Source of the DNA: Cephalotus follicularis
Taxonomy: Eukaryota; Streptophyta; Magnoliopsida; Oxalidales; Cephalotaceae
DNA length: 64,000 bases
Direction: 5' to 3'
Assembly: GCA_001972305.1 (NCBI GenBank)
Contig: BDDD01000915.1
Coordinates: forward strand, 62,001-126,000
Below, piece by piece: positions 12,416 through 24,958 of the stretch. How positions within the stretch are numbered: the first letter of the stretch is position 1; each line of letters begins with the position of its first letter. Under the pieces are notes generated by a model that was given only the letters and a program-made list of their open reading frames with translations, searched no databases and was not told the origin of the DNA. A program made the position numbers and the translations under genes.

Positions 12416-14569
12416 CTATTCTACATTGTTCTTCTGTTTTCTCCTTGACCTGCTGTATAATTTAGAAGGTGGAGAGGGAGAAAACTCAAACGGTAATGAT
12501 GGAAAGTCCATCTCCCCTTTCAAAATTTTCAGAATCTCCCCGATATCTGGCCGCAACTCAGGCATTTTCTGTAAACAAGAGAGTGCCAGGTTAATGCACA
12601 AGCTGGCTTGCTCCTTATCGTACTCATCCTTCAGTTTCTCATCTACAAGTTCTAAAATGTTTCCTGCTTGAGCCAAGTGCCTAGACCAACTGATCAAATT
12701 TGCTTTCTCAAGTTTCATCGGCGAGGCAAGAACATGTAAAGGCCTCCTACCCGACACAATGACAAGAATCAAGACCCCTAAACTGTAAATATCAGCCTTC
12801 TCCATAAAGTACCCACACCCACCATACTCTGGCGCGACATAACACAATGTCCCTCTCATGCTTGTTGTGCTACTCAGCTCTCGGCTAAAAAGATCACCAC
12901 TCCACATGTCACTCCCAATGGAATTGTCGTTCTTTCTCTTCCACCCCCTTCTAAAACTGAACTCTCCATTAGCATTAGTGTCATTTTGATTCTGTTTCCC
13001 AAACTTCTTTCGCCCACGGAAATTAAACTGCCTAGCCAGATCAAAGTGAGGAATCTTAAACCCTTTCTTCCACTTAGTCTCAATGTTTTTAAGCTTACTA
13101 CCCTTCTTCCTCATCTCATCTAAGTGTTCTTCTTTCCACCACTCTTGCATCTTCATATGCTTCTTTTTACGATTCTTCCTGCCTTCCAATCCTTTCTTCA
13201 CAAACCCGGTATCCAAATTTTCATACCTAAGTTCTTGTATTTGGGTTTCATTAGCATCTCCTAACTTATGCATTCGACTCAAACTGTCCAATTCGATTTT
13301 CTCATGAGTGCTCTTCTTCTCTTCATCCCAAACTGGATTCGAAGAAAGGCAAATTTGACTCCCAATCCACTCCATAACATAATCCTTACTACACAATTCA
13401 CCACTCCCATCTTGCCTCCACCACCAATCCTTTCCCCATTGTTTTGAATCAGCCGTGTCATCAACAGCCATATTAGTACTAAAATTTAACTCCTTACTAT
13501 GATCAGCAATGCAAAACTCATCATCATAGGGCACGAACTTACTATTCCAATCATCCCCACCAAGATCCTCACTAAAAACCTCCTTCCCCTTTACAATACC
13601 TCCCTTAACTTCACTCTCACTTGGAATGTTTGCACCAAAATTAATTGAATTCAAATTTAAAGCTTTAACATTATACCAAGCCCTACTATTTTTGGAGGTA
13701 GAAGAAGAAGCTTGTAAAGCAATGGAAAAATCTACCTCTTGAGCAGTCTCTACAGGAGTGCCTATTGCTGGAGTTTCTGTAGCCAAATTCCCTGATAGCT
13801 CTTGACTCTTCCATAGCTCTTGACTTCTCCCCAAATCTTGGCTAAACAAATCTACACCAATCTCACCCTCCACCTTGATCCTTGACAATCCGAAATCCGA
13901 AATCTTGGCTCTGAAATCTGAATCAAGCAATACATTACTAGGCTTAATGTCTCCATGAATCACTGGAGGATCACATCCACAATGCAAGAACTCAAGTGCC
14001 TTCACAACATCAAGTATGATATCAAACCTTCTGTTCCATTTCAAAACTATATTACTATCATTAAAAAGCAACTCTTGTAAACTCCTATTTGGCATGTACT
14101 CATACACAAGGAGTCTTTTATTCTTTTCAGCAGAATATCCCAAAAGAGTAACCAAAAATGGTGATCTCAAACCCCCAAGAATCTGTAACTCATTTTGGAA
14201 TTCTCTCTCTGTCTGCAAAGAAAGAGTATCCAGTCTCTTGATGGCAAACAACTTGCCATCTTTAACAATGCCACGAAAAACAGTAGCCGAACCACCTTTA
14301 CCTATAATATTGGCATCATCAAAGTTGTTGGTGGCATTCTTTAGCTCTTTGTAATTGTATCTTTGTAGCTTGATAGGAGCATTGGAGTCAAAAGGAATGG
14401 TTCTTGAACGATTTATAAGAGAGGACCAAAGATGGTAAAGAAAGTAAAGAATTGAAAATATTATCACTATGGAAGATGAGATGGTGATGATAAAAAATAT
14501 GACCCTTGTTCTGGTGATGAAACTTGGTGTAGATGATTGGTGGCTTGGAGATAGAGGTCTTGATGGCAT
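12416..14569 (-). CDS. Receptor-like Ser/Thr protein kinase with split kinase domain (At4g25390/At2g45590-like)
   Basis: Intronless, 717 aa. The N-terminus lacks a large ectodomain: residues 1-22 are Ser/Pro-rich, a hydrophobic membrane span covers about 23-50, and kinase subdomain I starts at GKGGSATVFRG (90-100). The ATP lysine is K111 (FAIKRLD). The catalytic loop is HGDIKPSN (205-212), a non-RD type with Gly in place of Arg. DFG is 225-227. Then about 345 residues of polar, charged sequence separate DFG from the activation-segment end (RGTLCYVAPEY, 572-582), after which subdomains IX-XI follow (DIYSLGVL at 593-600, ELRPD at 671-675). This layout matches a small plant RLK group with inserted kinase domains; Arabidopsis members are, as I recall, about 650-680 aa. 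Substrate and ligand are unknown. The promoter lies to the right, at 14570-15500. Confidence 0.92.
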   Translation of the reverse strand: MPSRPLSPSHQSSTPSFITRTRVIFFIITISSSIVIIFSILYFLYHLWSSLINRSRTIPFDSNAPIKLQRYNYKELKNATNNFDDANIIGKGGSATVFRGIVKDGKLFAIKRLDTLSLQTEREFQNELQILGGLRSPFLVTLLGYSAEKNKRLLVYEYMPNRSLQELLFNDSNIVLKWNRRFDIILDVVKALEFLHCGCDPPVIHGDIKPSNVLLDSDFRAKISDFGLSRIKVEGEIGVDLFSQDLGRSQELWKSQELSGNLATETPAIGTPVETAQEVDFSIALQASSSTSKNSRAWYNVKALNLNSINFGANIPSESEVKGGIVKGKEVFSEDLGGDDWNSKFVPYDDEFCIADHSKELNFSTNMAVDDTADSKQWGKDWWWRQDGSGELCSKDYVMEWIGSQICLSSNPVWDEEKKSTHEKIELDSLSRMHKLGDANETQIQELRYENLDTGFVKKGLEGRKNRKKKHMKMQEWWKEEHLDEMRKKGSKLKNIETKWKKGFKIPHFDLARQFNFRGRKKFGKQNQNDTNANGEFSFRRGWKRKNDNSIGSDMWSGDLFSRELSSTTSMRGTLCYVAPEYGGCGYFMEKADIYSLGVLILVIVSGRRPLHVLASPMKLEKANLISWSRHLAQAGNILELVDEKLKDEYDKEQASLCINLALSCLQKMPELRPDIGEILKILKGEMDFPSLPFEFSPSPPSKLYSRSRRKQKNNVE

Positions 14570-16080
14570 GTTTTGCTTCTCTCAGTATCTGGGTATCTAA
14601 GGGTTTGTTAGTTTAATGAGAAAAATATTCATAAAGATACAGAGAGTAGCCATATAAGCCTATAAATGTTTTTTGTTATTGTTAATGCTGCTGCTACTTT
14701 TTCTTTACCCTTTTTTTTTTCTGTGGCATTTTGATTCTGTATCCAATGTTATGCCTTAGTTGCTTTACAGTTGGATAATCAGGGATCATTTTGTTTGTTC
14801 AAGATGTCTTTTATTCATATTTTTGTATTGGTTGTTGTGTGAGCAAAATACAAATAAGTTTATAAGATTTACAGGATATCCTTATCTCTTTATTATGATA
14901 AATTTTAAAAACATTATTATATTTTACCATTGTCTCGATACATTCATTCATGAAAGCATTGATAGTTAATTTTTCTGTCTTCTAAACATGATATTATCAT
15001 GACACATCATTTAATTTTTCATAAAATATTACAAACAACCCTCACCTATTTTTACCTGTAATATACAAGTAATTTTGAAGGGTAAGTGCTCCTCTCTTTT
15101 TCCTATGTCTTTTCGTTGCTGAAATGGTTTTTGAGTTGCAGTATTCTTATAATGGACGAATTTATATATATATATATATTCAGTGCTTTATGGGTTATAT
15201 ATAAATTCTATAATATATAGTTTTTATATTTCTTAGAAAAACTAAAAAAAAAAGGTGGATTTGGATGATGGGTCCCAAGTCCTAAGTGGGTTAGACTAAA
15301 GAGGAATTTTGTGTAGATGTGAAGTCTTTTAAGAGAGAAAGGAAAATGGAGGCAACATCCATTATAGGCTCTGTAGTCCACACTCTACAGTGAAAGATGA
15401 CAGAGTGGTGAATTTATTTTTGACAGTGTTTGTCTCACGCGTCCGTCCATGATAGGGACATGAATGATATATGCCTTCAACCAGCTTTGGGAATTGGGTC
15501 ATTTTATGTTAGTGTCATTCTTTGAGAGCGTACGGTACTGGTTTGTTAGGACATTTTATAGATTAAGATTAACTGCAAAACTACAACTTGTGTTAACTAA
15601 ATTTAACCAAATGAGATGCTAAACTAATTGACAGTGAAAGTCGTGGTTGCAAAAATAAAAACATACTCTCATAATTTCATATTTCTTATTTACTAGAAAC
15701 ATAAGCACAAAAAAACGACATGAACATTAAACTAAGATCTATGTACATATTATTTTTTTAGGACACTATGAACTGGGTTCATATAATTGGTAAGTCTGAG
15801 TCATGTTGAACAACTTTTAGGGGAATAGTTTGGTTCATTAATGTCTTTTTCTTTTTTATCAGTTTTCTTGTGAAAATGATTAGTCATATCAGGTGGTCCA
15901 GGAATGAGTTTACAAAAATTCACTTGTTTTGTCCTCGTGACATTTCATGATTGTTTTTTTTTATTAGAAAAGAGTATATACCATATATAATTATTATACT
16001 TAATAACCATATTTTATAAATCTAAATAATGAACTTTAATGTTTTATCTATATTAATAGAATAATAGTTACATTTATAAA
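14570..16080. other. Upstream region of the kinase gene and AT-rich intergenic DNA
   Basis: No gene is supported. Simple runs include (TA)n near 15163-15178. The region around 15280-15440 is somewhat richer in G+C and carries a CTCTGTAGTCCACACTCTAC stretch, possibly regulatory for the minus-strand kinase; that is a guess. Confidence 0.4.
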
Positions 16081-16735
16081 ATAATTGATATGGAAAAAAT
16101 TCGCTTTGAACCCAGTGACACGTGTCCGGGAGGGACGACAGCTGTCCTCCCAAGGAATGATGGTCTGACATATGGGTCTTGTCACCCATTAAGGAAAAGG
16201 TCTCCTCTAAACAGTCTGATACGCTACAGAGGGTAGGAAGCCGCACGCCCGCGCAGCCGCAAGGATAGGATGGTCTCCGTCACATCAGTGTGAGGGAAGA
16301 TACTGACAAGCCACCACAACCCTCTCATTCATTAATGGGCATGCGGCTACGCACACCAAAGGGGGAGGAGCCCAAGGGAAATGTCAGGGCCACTGACATC
16401 CTCCCCTAGGGGCAACCACTCCTGATTGGACACTCATCAATCATAAGCATCCCTATAAATACAAGAATCAAACACAATACAAATGTCAGCCACTTTTCTC
16501 TTCTTCTAGCATACAAAGAACCCAGTATTCTCTGTACAACAGCTAACTTAAGCTTCGGAGTGCCCCCGGGAGAATAACCTCCTGGACCTTCCTCCATTTT
16601 CTTGCTTGTGCAGAGATCATCAACCACCCTTACTCCCACACCCTTTCTCGGACATATTCGCGTATTCCCCAAAAATAAATTAAGCCCTTACACGTGGGGT
16701 GCTATTGTGGGAGAGATTTCCGCATCAACAATAAT
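16081..16735 (+). mobile_element. Solo LTR, 645 bp, Tat-like Ty3/gypsy family, with TSD
   Basis: The LTR is 16086-16730, beginning TGATATGG and ending CGCATCAACA, between exact ATAAT copies at 16081-16085 and 16731-16735. A TATAAATA box lies at 16454-16461. The terminal GCATCAACA is, to my knowledge, usual for LTRs of the Tat/Athila type, where a GGCGCCG-type primer site follows; here none follows, hence solo. The intact TSD shows insertion followed by LTR-LTR recombination. A second member of the family is at 35268-35818. Both carry the palindrome GACACGTGTC about 32 bases from the 5' end. Confidence 0.9.
16454..16461 (+). promoter_or_regulatory. TATA box of the Tat-like solo LTR
   Basis: TATAAATA in the context CCCTATAAATACAAG, 369 bases into the LTR, followed by a plausible leader. 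Confidence 0.6.
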
Positions 16736-17934
16736 AATCATAAGGGAGTGGCATATAAGTTTAAGTATTATGTTAATCATGCACTTCAAGCCTTGTTTTT
16801 ATTTGAAATTGAAAAGATGTAAAATTATACTATTCTTGTCTTTTTTTTTTTTGTAACTTTTGTTAGTTGCTTAACTAAAATAAAATAACCCACTGATTTT
16901 TATACTATTATCTAACTTTATCGGGCAAAAACAAAAAAATTAAAAGGATTAACAAGAGTATATGTTACATATACCTCCATCTATATTTACCATTTATAAT
17001 TATTCTTACAACTGTTTATATATAGGCATTGCCCAATTCAAACGGCAGCGAAATTGATCAAATTAGACAGTGCCCATATCACTGTGACTGTATTACCATG
17101 CTCATGGTCTAGCACTGGCCAGTCTGGGCCCTTGGCCACATTATTTCTGTTCCTTGTGTTTGTTGTCATTTGTTTGTATGCTTATTTTTTGTTATTCCCT
17201 TTCTGTTGTGTAACTAACACCAATCCTTATGTGATGCCCACATTGTATGCAACCCATTTGAGCATCCTGAGAACTTGTTTAAAACTTAACACAAGCAATG
17301 ATAACCATAAATTCTTCGTCATGATCTATGCTTTTTTTTTTATACGAGAAACTCTTTAAGACAGGCCTTCAGATCTATTTCTGAAGTGGACCACTTCGTT
17401 GACAGACACAGTACTCGTATAAGTCAAGACTTAAAAAAAAAAATGTCTAACCCCATATCAATGGCTTATTTATGGTTATGAGCTTGTTTGAATTGAAAGG
17501 AATTGGTGAATTGAAACAGACAATATCTAACAGGAGGTTAACAGGTGGTTATGCTTGGGTATGTTGCTATTGTGATTTGCGACCACAGTGTCTGTCCTCT
17601 GCAATGGTTTGCTTTTAGCAGGTAGTGAAACAAAGCAACGTGGATGTTGGTGGGTGCCTGTGGGTCCTGTTCACCAACAGAAGTTGGGAGTTCAAAATCA
17701 GGACATATGCGTTGGACTCCATCTTTCTTTCCTTTCTGCATTTGTAGTTTTGTATTGATCTCTTTTTTAAGTTGTGGTTTGTGACTGTGGACTATATTTA
17801 CAATTGGTATCTGGGGGCACTCCATTTGGTAAATCACAGCCAAAAAAAAAATGATTGTTTTAAAAATGATAGTTGCTTTAAACAACTATTTATTTAAAAT
17901 ACCTCTTTAACTCTCTTTGTTTTTAGGATAATAG
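16736..17934. other. Intergenic, nothing identified
   Basis: AT-rich. Open frames at 17054-17359 (+) and 17538-17885 (-) have no recognisable domains or splice context and are treated as chance. Confidence 0.45.
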
Positions 17935-18225
17935 GTTAAAAGAAGGTTATTTTTATACCTTAAACTTACACCCTTTTTTTTTTTTTTACACTTTTTACAA
18001 TTTATTTTTTGTTTATTCAATTATTGAATTTCATCTATTATCTACGTATATATTATATATCAAATTTTAACTCAATCAAATATTAAAAATTGGCATATAT
18101 GATCTTTATAGATAATATTTAATGAAATTTAACGATTGAATGAATGAAAAATAAATTGTGTAAAATTTATTAAAAAAAGGTGTAAAAAAAGAGTTGAAAT
18201 TTAAGGATGTAAGTAACTTTTCCCT
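17935..18225. mobile_element. Fold-back MITE with arms of about 100 bp
   Basis: The left arm (GGTTATTTTTATACCTTAAA, then TTACACCC, poly-T, TTTTTACAATTTATTTTT and TTCAATTATTGAATTTCAT) is mirrored by the right arm (ATGAAATTTAACGATTGAAT, AAAAATAAATTGTGTAAAA, AAAAGGTGTAAAA, TTTAAGGATGTAAGTAAC). Noncoding. Exact ends and target duplication are not clear. Confidence 0.65.
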
Positions 18226-21200
18226 GATATATATCATTACTTTTATCTTCTTCTTTTTTTCTTTTAATTTTTTTAATGATATAAAAACAGAAACTTCTCT
18301 TGTTGGTTAACTCTTACTTTCGTTCGACGATGATTTTTTCTTTTTCTTTTTATTATATGCCTTTTTACCCCTTTCTTATTATATGTTGTCTATTGATTGA
18401 TTTGTTAAAGTCCAATAAAAAAACGGATTAATCATTATGTGTTGAAATGGTGCTCCTCCTTTATTTCATTGCACCAATTGTATAGAACCCTTTTTTTTTT
18501 TTGCAACATTATCACCTTAAAAAGATGTTTCCATTCCATTGGTCTCTCATGGTGACATTGGAGATCACCATGCTTTTGGAGATTTGCGCTGCCTGCTGTT
18601 CATAAATTTACTGTGAGAAAGCCCATGGTAATGCAACCAACTTATCATACACTGGCAAATTTATCCACCATTACACCACCATAAATTTTATCTTTTATAA
18701 AACTAAGACGTTTTAAGATTTATCAACAGTGAGACATCACCTTTTATTGGAACATAAATTTAGATTTTATGTTATAAATATAAAAAATTGATTGTTTTAT
18801 CAAATTTTGGATTACCAGTACATTTTTAAAAGAAGTATACGGTTTTATTTTAGAAACCAATACAAAATTAATTAAAAAGAAAATCAAAGCCACCCCTTTA
18901 GACTTTATATCATGAAAAAAAACTAATCATTTGGTGTATGTTTGATTTTATCCAACATTAAGGTTGTTCAATGATAATTGATAGTGGAAGTGCATAATTT
19001 TTGATGGATCAAATTGAGCTTGTGTTTTCAAACACAGCTAAGTTTGAGGAGGATTATTAAGATAAGAGCCATGAGTGCTATATTGTTAGATTTTTAAAAT
19101 ACCTCATCTGATATTAGGTTGTTTATCTCTGGTTTTTTAATAAGATAGTAGACCAGTATTATGTAATTATCCTTTTTAGTACTCCTTATAAAAACAATGT
19201 ATGATGATCAATAATAACCATGAAAGTCTCACCTTTTTTTCTCTTCTTATTTTCTTCAACAGTATATGAATCCTGCGCTTTTATTCATCTTTTATCTCTC
19301 CAGTAGCTCCATGAATGATGAGAATATTTTTTGGGATCATCATAGCGACACATAGAATCTTAAATTCAACTTTACTTTTTAAAGGGTTTATTTATTTTTG
19401 TTTATCTTGCCAAGATGCTACATTATTTAGATATAAGTAATATTATCGATGGTAGTTATATGATTTTATTGAGGTGTTCAAACAATATAGATAATATTTT
19501 GACGTATAAATTACAAAGATATTACATCTATGTTTATCAAAATTAGAGAAAACTCTGCGGGAAGAATTTTTCAAGAATAAATTACAAATAATTGATATTT
19601 TAAAAAAAGAAAAAAATACAACACTTTGACCCATCTATTTTTAAATTCAAATATTACAAAACAAAAGAGTTTAATTTTTAAACGGATTCAAATATGAGGG
19701 GTTAATAGTTAAATAGATTCAAATATAAGGGAGTTTTTTATAATTTTTAAAAATAAAATAGGATAAAATATTAACAAATTTAAATCTCACGAGAGTTTTT
19801 GTATTTTATCCTTAAAAAATGGGTTAAATAACAAGGGTAACACTCCTATTAACTCACATAAAAAATCGAAAATAAGAATCGGTGTTTCATTAACAATATT
19901 CTTAGTACTTAAGTTGATTTACACTCACTAATCCATTGACAGTAATCATTTGTTAAATTTGTGTGATTTTGGTATACATAAAATAAATAATTGACCATAA
20001 TCGCAAAAAGAAGTTTTTGTCCTTATTGTGATAATGCAGCAACGACTGTGCATATGACAAATCAAACGAAAACTTAAATCAAACGGTCATTTTTTTTTTT
20101 TTGGGTTACATAAGATATCCAAATCATGTCAGCATGATAGCTGTACACATCGACAGTATTATAAGTGCAGCTCATCTTTGTGGGGCTATGCAATATGGGA
20201 GAAGTTGTTATCTTCCTGTATCTAAGCTTTAATATCACTAAAGATACTTTAATGTGACTTCACTTGAAACATTACACGACCATATTGGGCACAAAAAAGA
20301 AAAGCTATGTTTCAAAGAACATATGTAATTTGATTTAGCAAAACGTCACAACACCTAATAGAGTATAGAAATTCACATTCATAGAGGCCAAAAAAAAACA
20401 TGACATGTGTTCATGTTTATATATATTATTATATAAATAAAGACACAACCTTCACTATAGTGAAGGCATGTGTTGAATATATATATTGCTGTGTGTTGCT
20501 TTTGACCAACTAAGATGATGATGTTACTGTCTGGTAGCAACTCTCGCACTATGTTCAAGAATTGAACTGTGTGCTAAGCTGAAGCCTATAAAATCTAATT
20601 AATATTTCTTTGTCCTAAGTCATTGAATAATATTATCTAAAGGTCAACTTTTAGTGTCCAAATTCTAGTGTAGGTTTGGGCAAACCCAACTCCATAGATG
20701 TATATAGGCCCATGTTTCTGCTTGTACACACCTACACACTAGCTGGGTAGCCCAACTTAGTTGGACTTACTGCACCAGAAACAAGGACTGGGGCATTGTT
20801 TAAGTAGAGCATATTAGTGCGTGACCCGCTCGTTGTTGCGGGTTAACGTAATTTGTGTTAATAATAGGTGATACTTATTTATATTATTGAATTTATACGG
20901 AAATCATATTTCAAAAAGGAAATTTCACATTGCCAGTTTGATCAAGTCACTCAAAACTCAAAATAAGATTTAACATTATCTACTTAAAACGAATCATCCA
21001 GGCATACAAAATCAAATTTAACATTATCTATTTAAAGGAACCAAGCATACATACTAACGAATTTCAATACCACACCAAATTCATAGATGAACACAAAGTT
21101 CCACTCGATGAAGCAGGAGTTGAAGATTTACCTGATTAGCTACAAACTTAGCTATCTTATTAAACTCCTTCATCATGACAGACTTGTGAAGCGAGGAAGC

Positions 21201-21475
21201 AGGCTTCCTCTCCAAAACTCCTTAACCAAAAAACAGTTGTTCTTGTCATCACTGGTGAGAAAAAGAAATCAGATCTTCTGCTGCTTAATTAACAATCTTC
21301 TCTGTTGCAATGCTTATTAAACAGTCACCTGTCATTATACCAACATATACCTAGCATTGCAGCAAATAATATTTAAGCAGATAAGGACATGTGACTATAC
21401 ATATACTATACACATAGTATATGTGTCTAAGTGTATGTAATGGATCTAACTATCTAAATAGCCTCATATAGGAAA

Positions 21476-21513
<38 letters not shown>

Positions 21514-24500
21514 CACACATATGAGCCATGATATTGTTTAGAAACATGTATAAGGATATTTAAAAATTTAATACAACGTAGCTGTAATATTACAATAAAT
21601 TTCTATGCTCAAAAGGGGAGTGAGTTGATGTTCTTCGTTACTACAAGTATTAATTGGAGATGGATTTTGATCGTCAAAAATTGAGTGTTACTGTAATCAT
21701 TATCTCCTATCGAATTGACTCTTGAAGCTCGAAGCTGAAGTTCGTTGATTGAATTATTTTCTATAATTTATTGATGATATTACATTTGTCAAAATAGTAA
21801 CAAATGAAGAACGATTGGTTGACGATATTAAAAGGAGAGCTAAAGATTTGTTTCTATTCAGAATTACGGTTCAAAGATGAAATATTATATTCGTAAGAAG
21901 TAATTATTTTTTTACATTTCTTATTAAAAGGAGGAAACGTGATTGATAACTCACCAAAGCTATTTCATTTTCGTAAAAACAATGTAATTAAATAAGTTTT
22001 TGTCAATATTATTTAGTTCATTTCATAGAAATAGGAAAGAAAGATATGCTAAAAGAAATCAAAATATATCATCTATTTATTCATGTCGTTATATGATATG
22101 AATTATTTATTTTAAAGTTCAAATATTTATTGCGATACATATTTCATATACCTTATAAGATCAAATATCGGAGATGTAATGTTTGGCAATTAATTTTTTA
22201 ATTGTCAAATATATGATAACAAATCTATTGAAGTCTAAGTTATGAGGAGGATGTATATGTTACTAAGTGAAATTATTGCAATATGTAAGAGGTAAGGAAA
22301 TATATATATGATAAAAGAAATAGGACATGAAACATCCATACATATTTTTTTTTTTTGAACCAAATGGTTATATAATATAGCAAATAACTTAAAGTAATTA
22401 TGAAGATAGATAGTCTTTGAGTAATATTATTAACATAAGTGAAGTGGTATCATAAATGTATCATAAATTAGTTGTCAAAATATTATTTAAACATAATTAA
22501 TGATGTTTTAATTTTTAATTAAATAATCACCAATAAGATTTTCATAACACATTTGTGATATCATCTCATTTATGGTTAAGAAGATTACTCGTAGCATTTA
22601 CATTATGTTTGTGATCAATTATCTTATTTCACATTAATACAATATATTTTGAGTAAACAAAAAAAAGAATGAAAATACACATGTCATGTACAATATAGTA
22701 AAGCAAGTAGTAATGATAGATATGTTCAATAAAAACAAATAATAAATTTATTTGTGTTATAATTTGTAAGATTTGATTTAAGAGTAAACACGAGGGAACT
22801 AATAAAGGATAGAGTCAATAACAAAAAAACTATTTTAATGTCATGAGGAAGCGTGTCAAAGAAAATAAGTTTTTGAATGAGTTTATTAAAGTTGCAAATT
22901 ATAATACTGTAGGTGAAGCCTCTGTAGATGTTTGAACAATAACAATAACGCTCCGATCAATGATGAGGACGATGAAATACTTAAGTGCAATACAAAAATG
23001 GAAATATATTATTGCATGTAGTTTAAGATATAAATTACGCGTGTTTTCTATTTTCACTTTGTATGCGCCACGTGTATCATAAAGCAGTCGATTAATTTGT
23101 AATTTACGATGATATGCATGTTTTGCAAATTAGTCACCTGTTAAACAGCTGTCGATTAATTTGTAAAGAAAATTAAAATAAATTAGCAGTAACAGTGAAC
23201 ATTTCTTTTGTCTTCTTTTACACTTAAGCTTATAAATATTTGTAAAACACAGGGATAAAATAGACAATTCACTCTATATCAAAATCGTTATTTTAATTAT
23301 GTTCATAAATTTAATTTTTGGATATTTGAAACTTTATATACAAAACATGCATATCAATTTTTTAAATAATCATACCTATAGGTAAACTCATATTTTTTTT
23401 ATTATTGTATATGATAAACCTATTTAACAATTGAGATTATATGTTAATGTAAAATGTCAGAGATACATTCAATAGATTTAAAAATTAGTATAAATGAGTT
23501 ATAGAAATAGAATATTAAATTTTGAAATTGAATTTATAAAATATCAATGATAAATCTGATAATTTATTCAAGCTATATCCTATTTTTGAACATACATTAG
23601 CATATACTCGTCTCCTATATCACATTGACTCATTCTTCAAACTATATAATCATTATAAATTGATTTTTTAAAACCCTGCCATAACCTTATTTTGATATTG
23701 TGTTTTCGAATGTTAGTCATTTTATAAGCGTATAAGATGTTAATTACATCGATTTTATGATAATATCCTTGATTATAGACCTAAATTCATGGTGTCTTAT
23801 GTACTTCTTAAAACTTATAATTTTTTTTTGGTTTTTGTAAATAAATCACATAAAAAAATGTAGCGTGACAAGTGTTTGCATAACCGTTTTAACTGTCTAA
23901 TCCTCTCAAAAAAGAAAAAAAAATCAAAACAAACCTCTCTTTGTTTGTTATATAATCTCTATCAATCTCCTATTTTTTCTCTCCTCTTCATAAAACCTTA
24001 ATTCCTTTTTCTTTTGGAGATCGATTATAGCTCAACATCATCATTGTATGTTTGTTGTTTTACTATATATTTATTTATTTATTTCATTCTTCTTAGTTTG
24101 AAATGTGTTTCACGTACGTATTAATATTGAATTATCAGTTTCCTTTCTGTTTTAATTATGTGTAATCATTTTAATCCATTGTATATACTCAAAAGAATAT
24201 CCATGCATATAGGTTGGCGATGATCTTTTGTTATACTGAGCTTTTAATTTAATTTTCCTCGAAATGAAGAGAGAATTAAAGATTGGATTTAAGAGCCATA
24301 TATATAATTCAAGCTATATGCAAGAATTATTATTAAATGGATATGGCATTTTTTGTAATGCATTTTATATGAGAAGGCATTTTTGATTCGTTAATCTTGG
24401 TTTAATAAATACTATACACAAATATTCTGGTACCACGTTTACGATTTCAGTTTTTGCTGCATTCCACATAGGACCCACATGAGATTATCAAAATACTAAA

Positions 24501-24958
24501 TATAAGGACAGTAGTAGGTTTTGTTTTATTATTATTTTTATTTTCTAAATTTTATTTCCCTATCTTTGTAGCATAATCAGTTGATCACTGAGAGCTGGAG
24601 AGCTGAAGATATATAATGTCTTATTTTTTACACAAAATTAATGCTTTTTAGCAAATAACTAATTAAATCTTGTTTTCCAATTTCTCATAAGTTGAGAGTT
24701 GTGATTCATTGGTTTGCTTGATTTCCAAGTTTAGAATTTAGAGTTTTATTTTACTAAACAACATAAATATTTTTGTTCTTTTTCATGTGCAAAATTTCCA
24801 TCCATCATCTCAACTTTATATCGTTTTTATTGTCGTTGGTATAATTGCAGGAATTTGTGTTGACAATTGATGTTTCCATATGCCAACTAGTAAGTTAACA
24901 GGACTAGTCTGTGAATCTGACATTCAAGAGCATTATCTATGCAATTTTGTACTACAAG
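18226..24958. other. Long AT-rich intergenic region; 5' UTR of the channel gene near its end
   Basis: No protein gene is supported over about 6.7 kb. There is a (GT)n(AT)n microsatellite at about 21477-21513. Toward the right, a TATATAATCTCTATC string near 23950 could be the channel promoter. The sequence TAATTGCAG at 24842-24850 is a good acceptor for a 5' UTR intron, leaving about 108 bases of leader before the ATG at 24959. The UTR intron is inference. Confidence 0.45.
21477..21513 (+). repeat. (GT)n(AT)n microsatellite
   Basis: About 10 GT units run directly into about 8 AT units, followed by ACACACAT, so the tract can fold on itself. Confidence 0.85.

Noticed and set aside
16406..16672. 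Minus-strand 88-codon frame with a hydrophobic segment
   Set aside because: Entirely within the Tat-like solo LTR, across its TATA box.
17054..17359. 101-codon frame with membrane-like stretch
   Set aside because: T-rich intergenic DNA; no homology recognised, no splice or promoter context.
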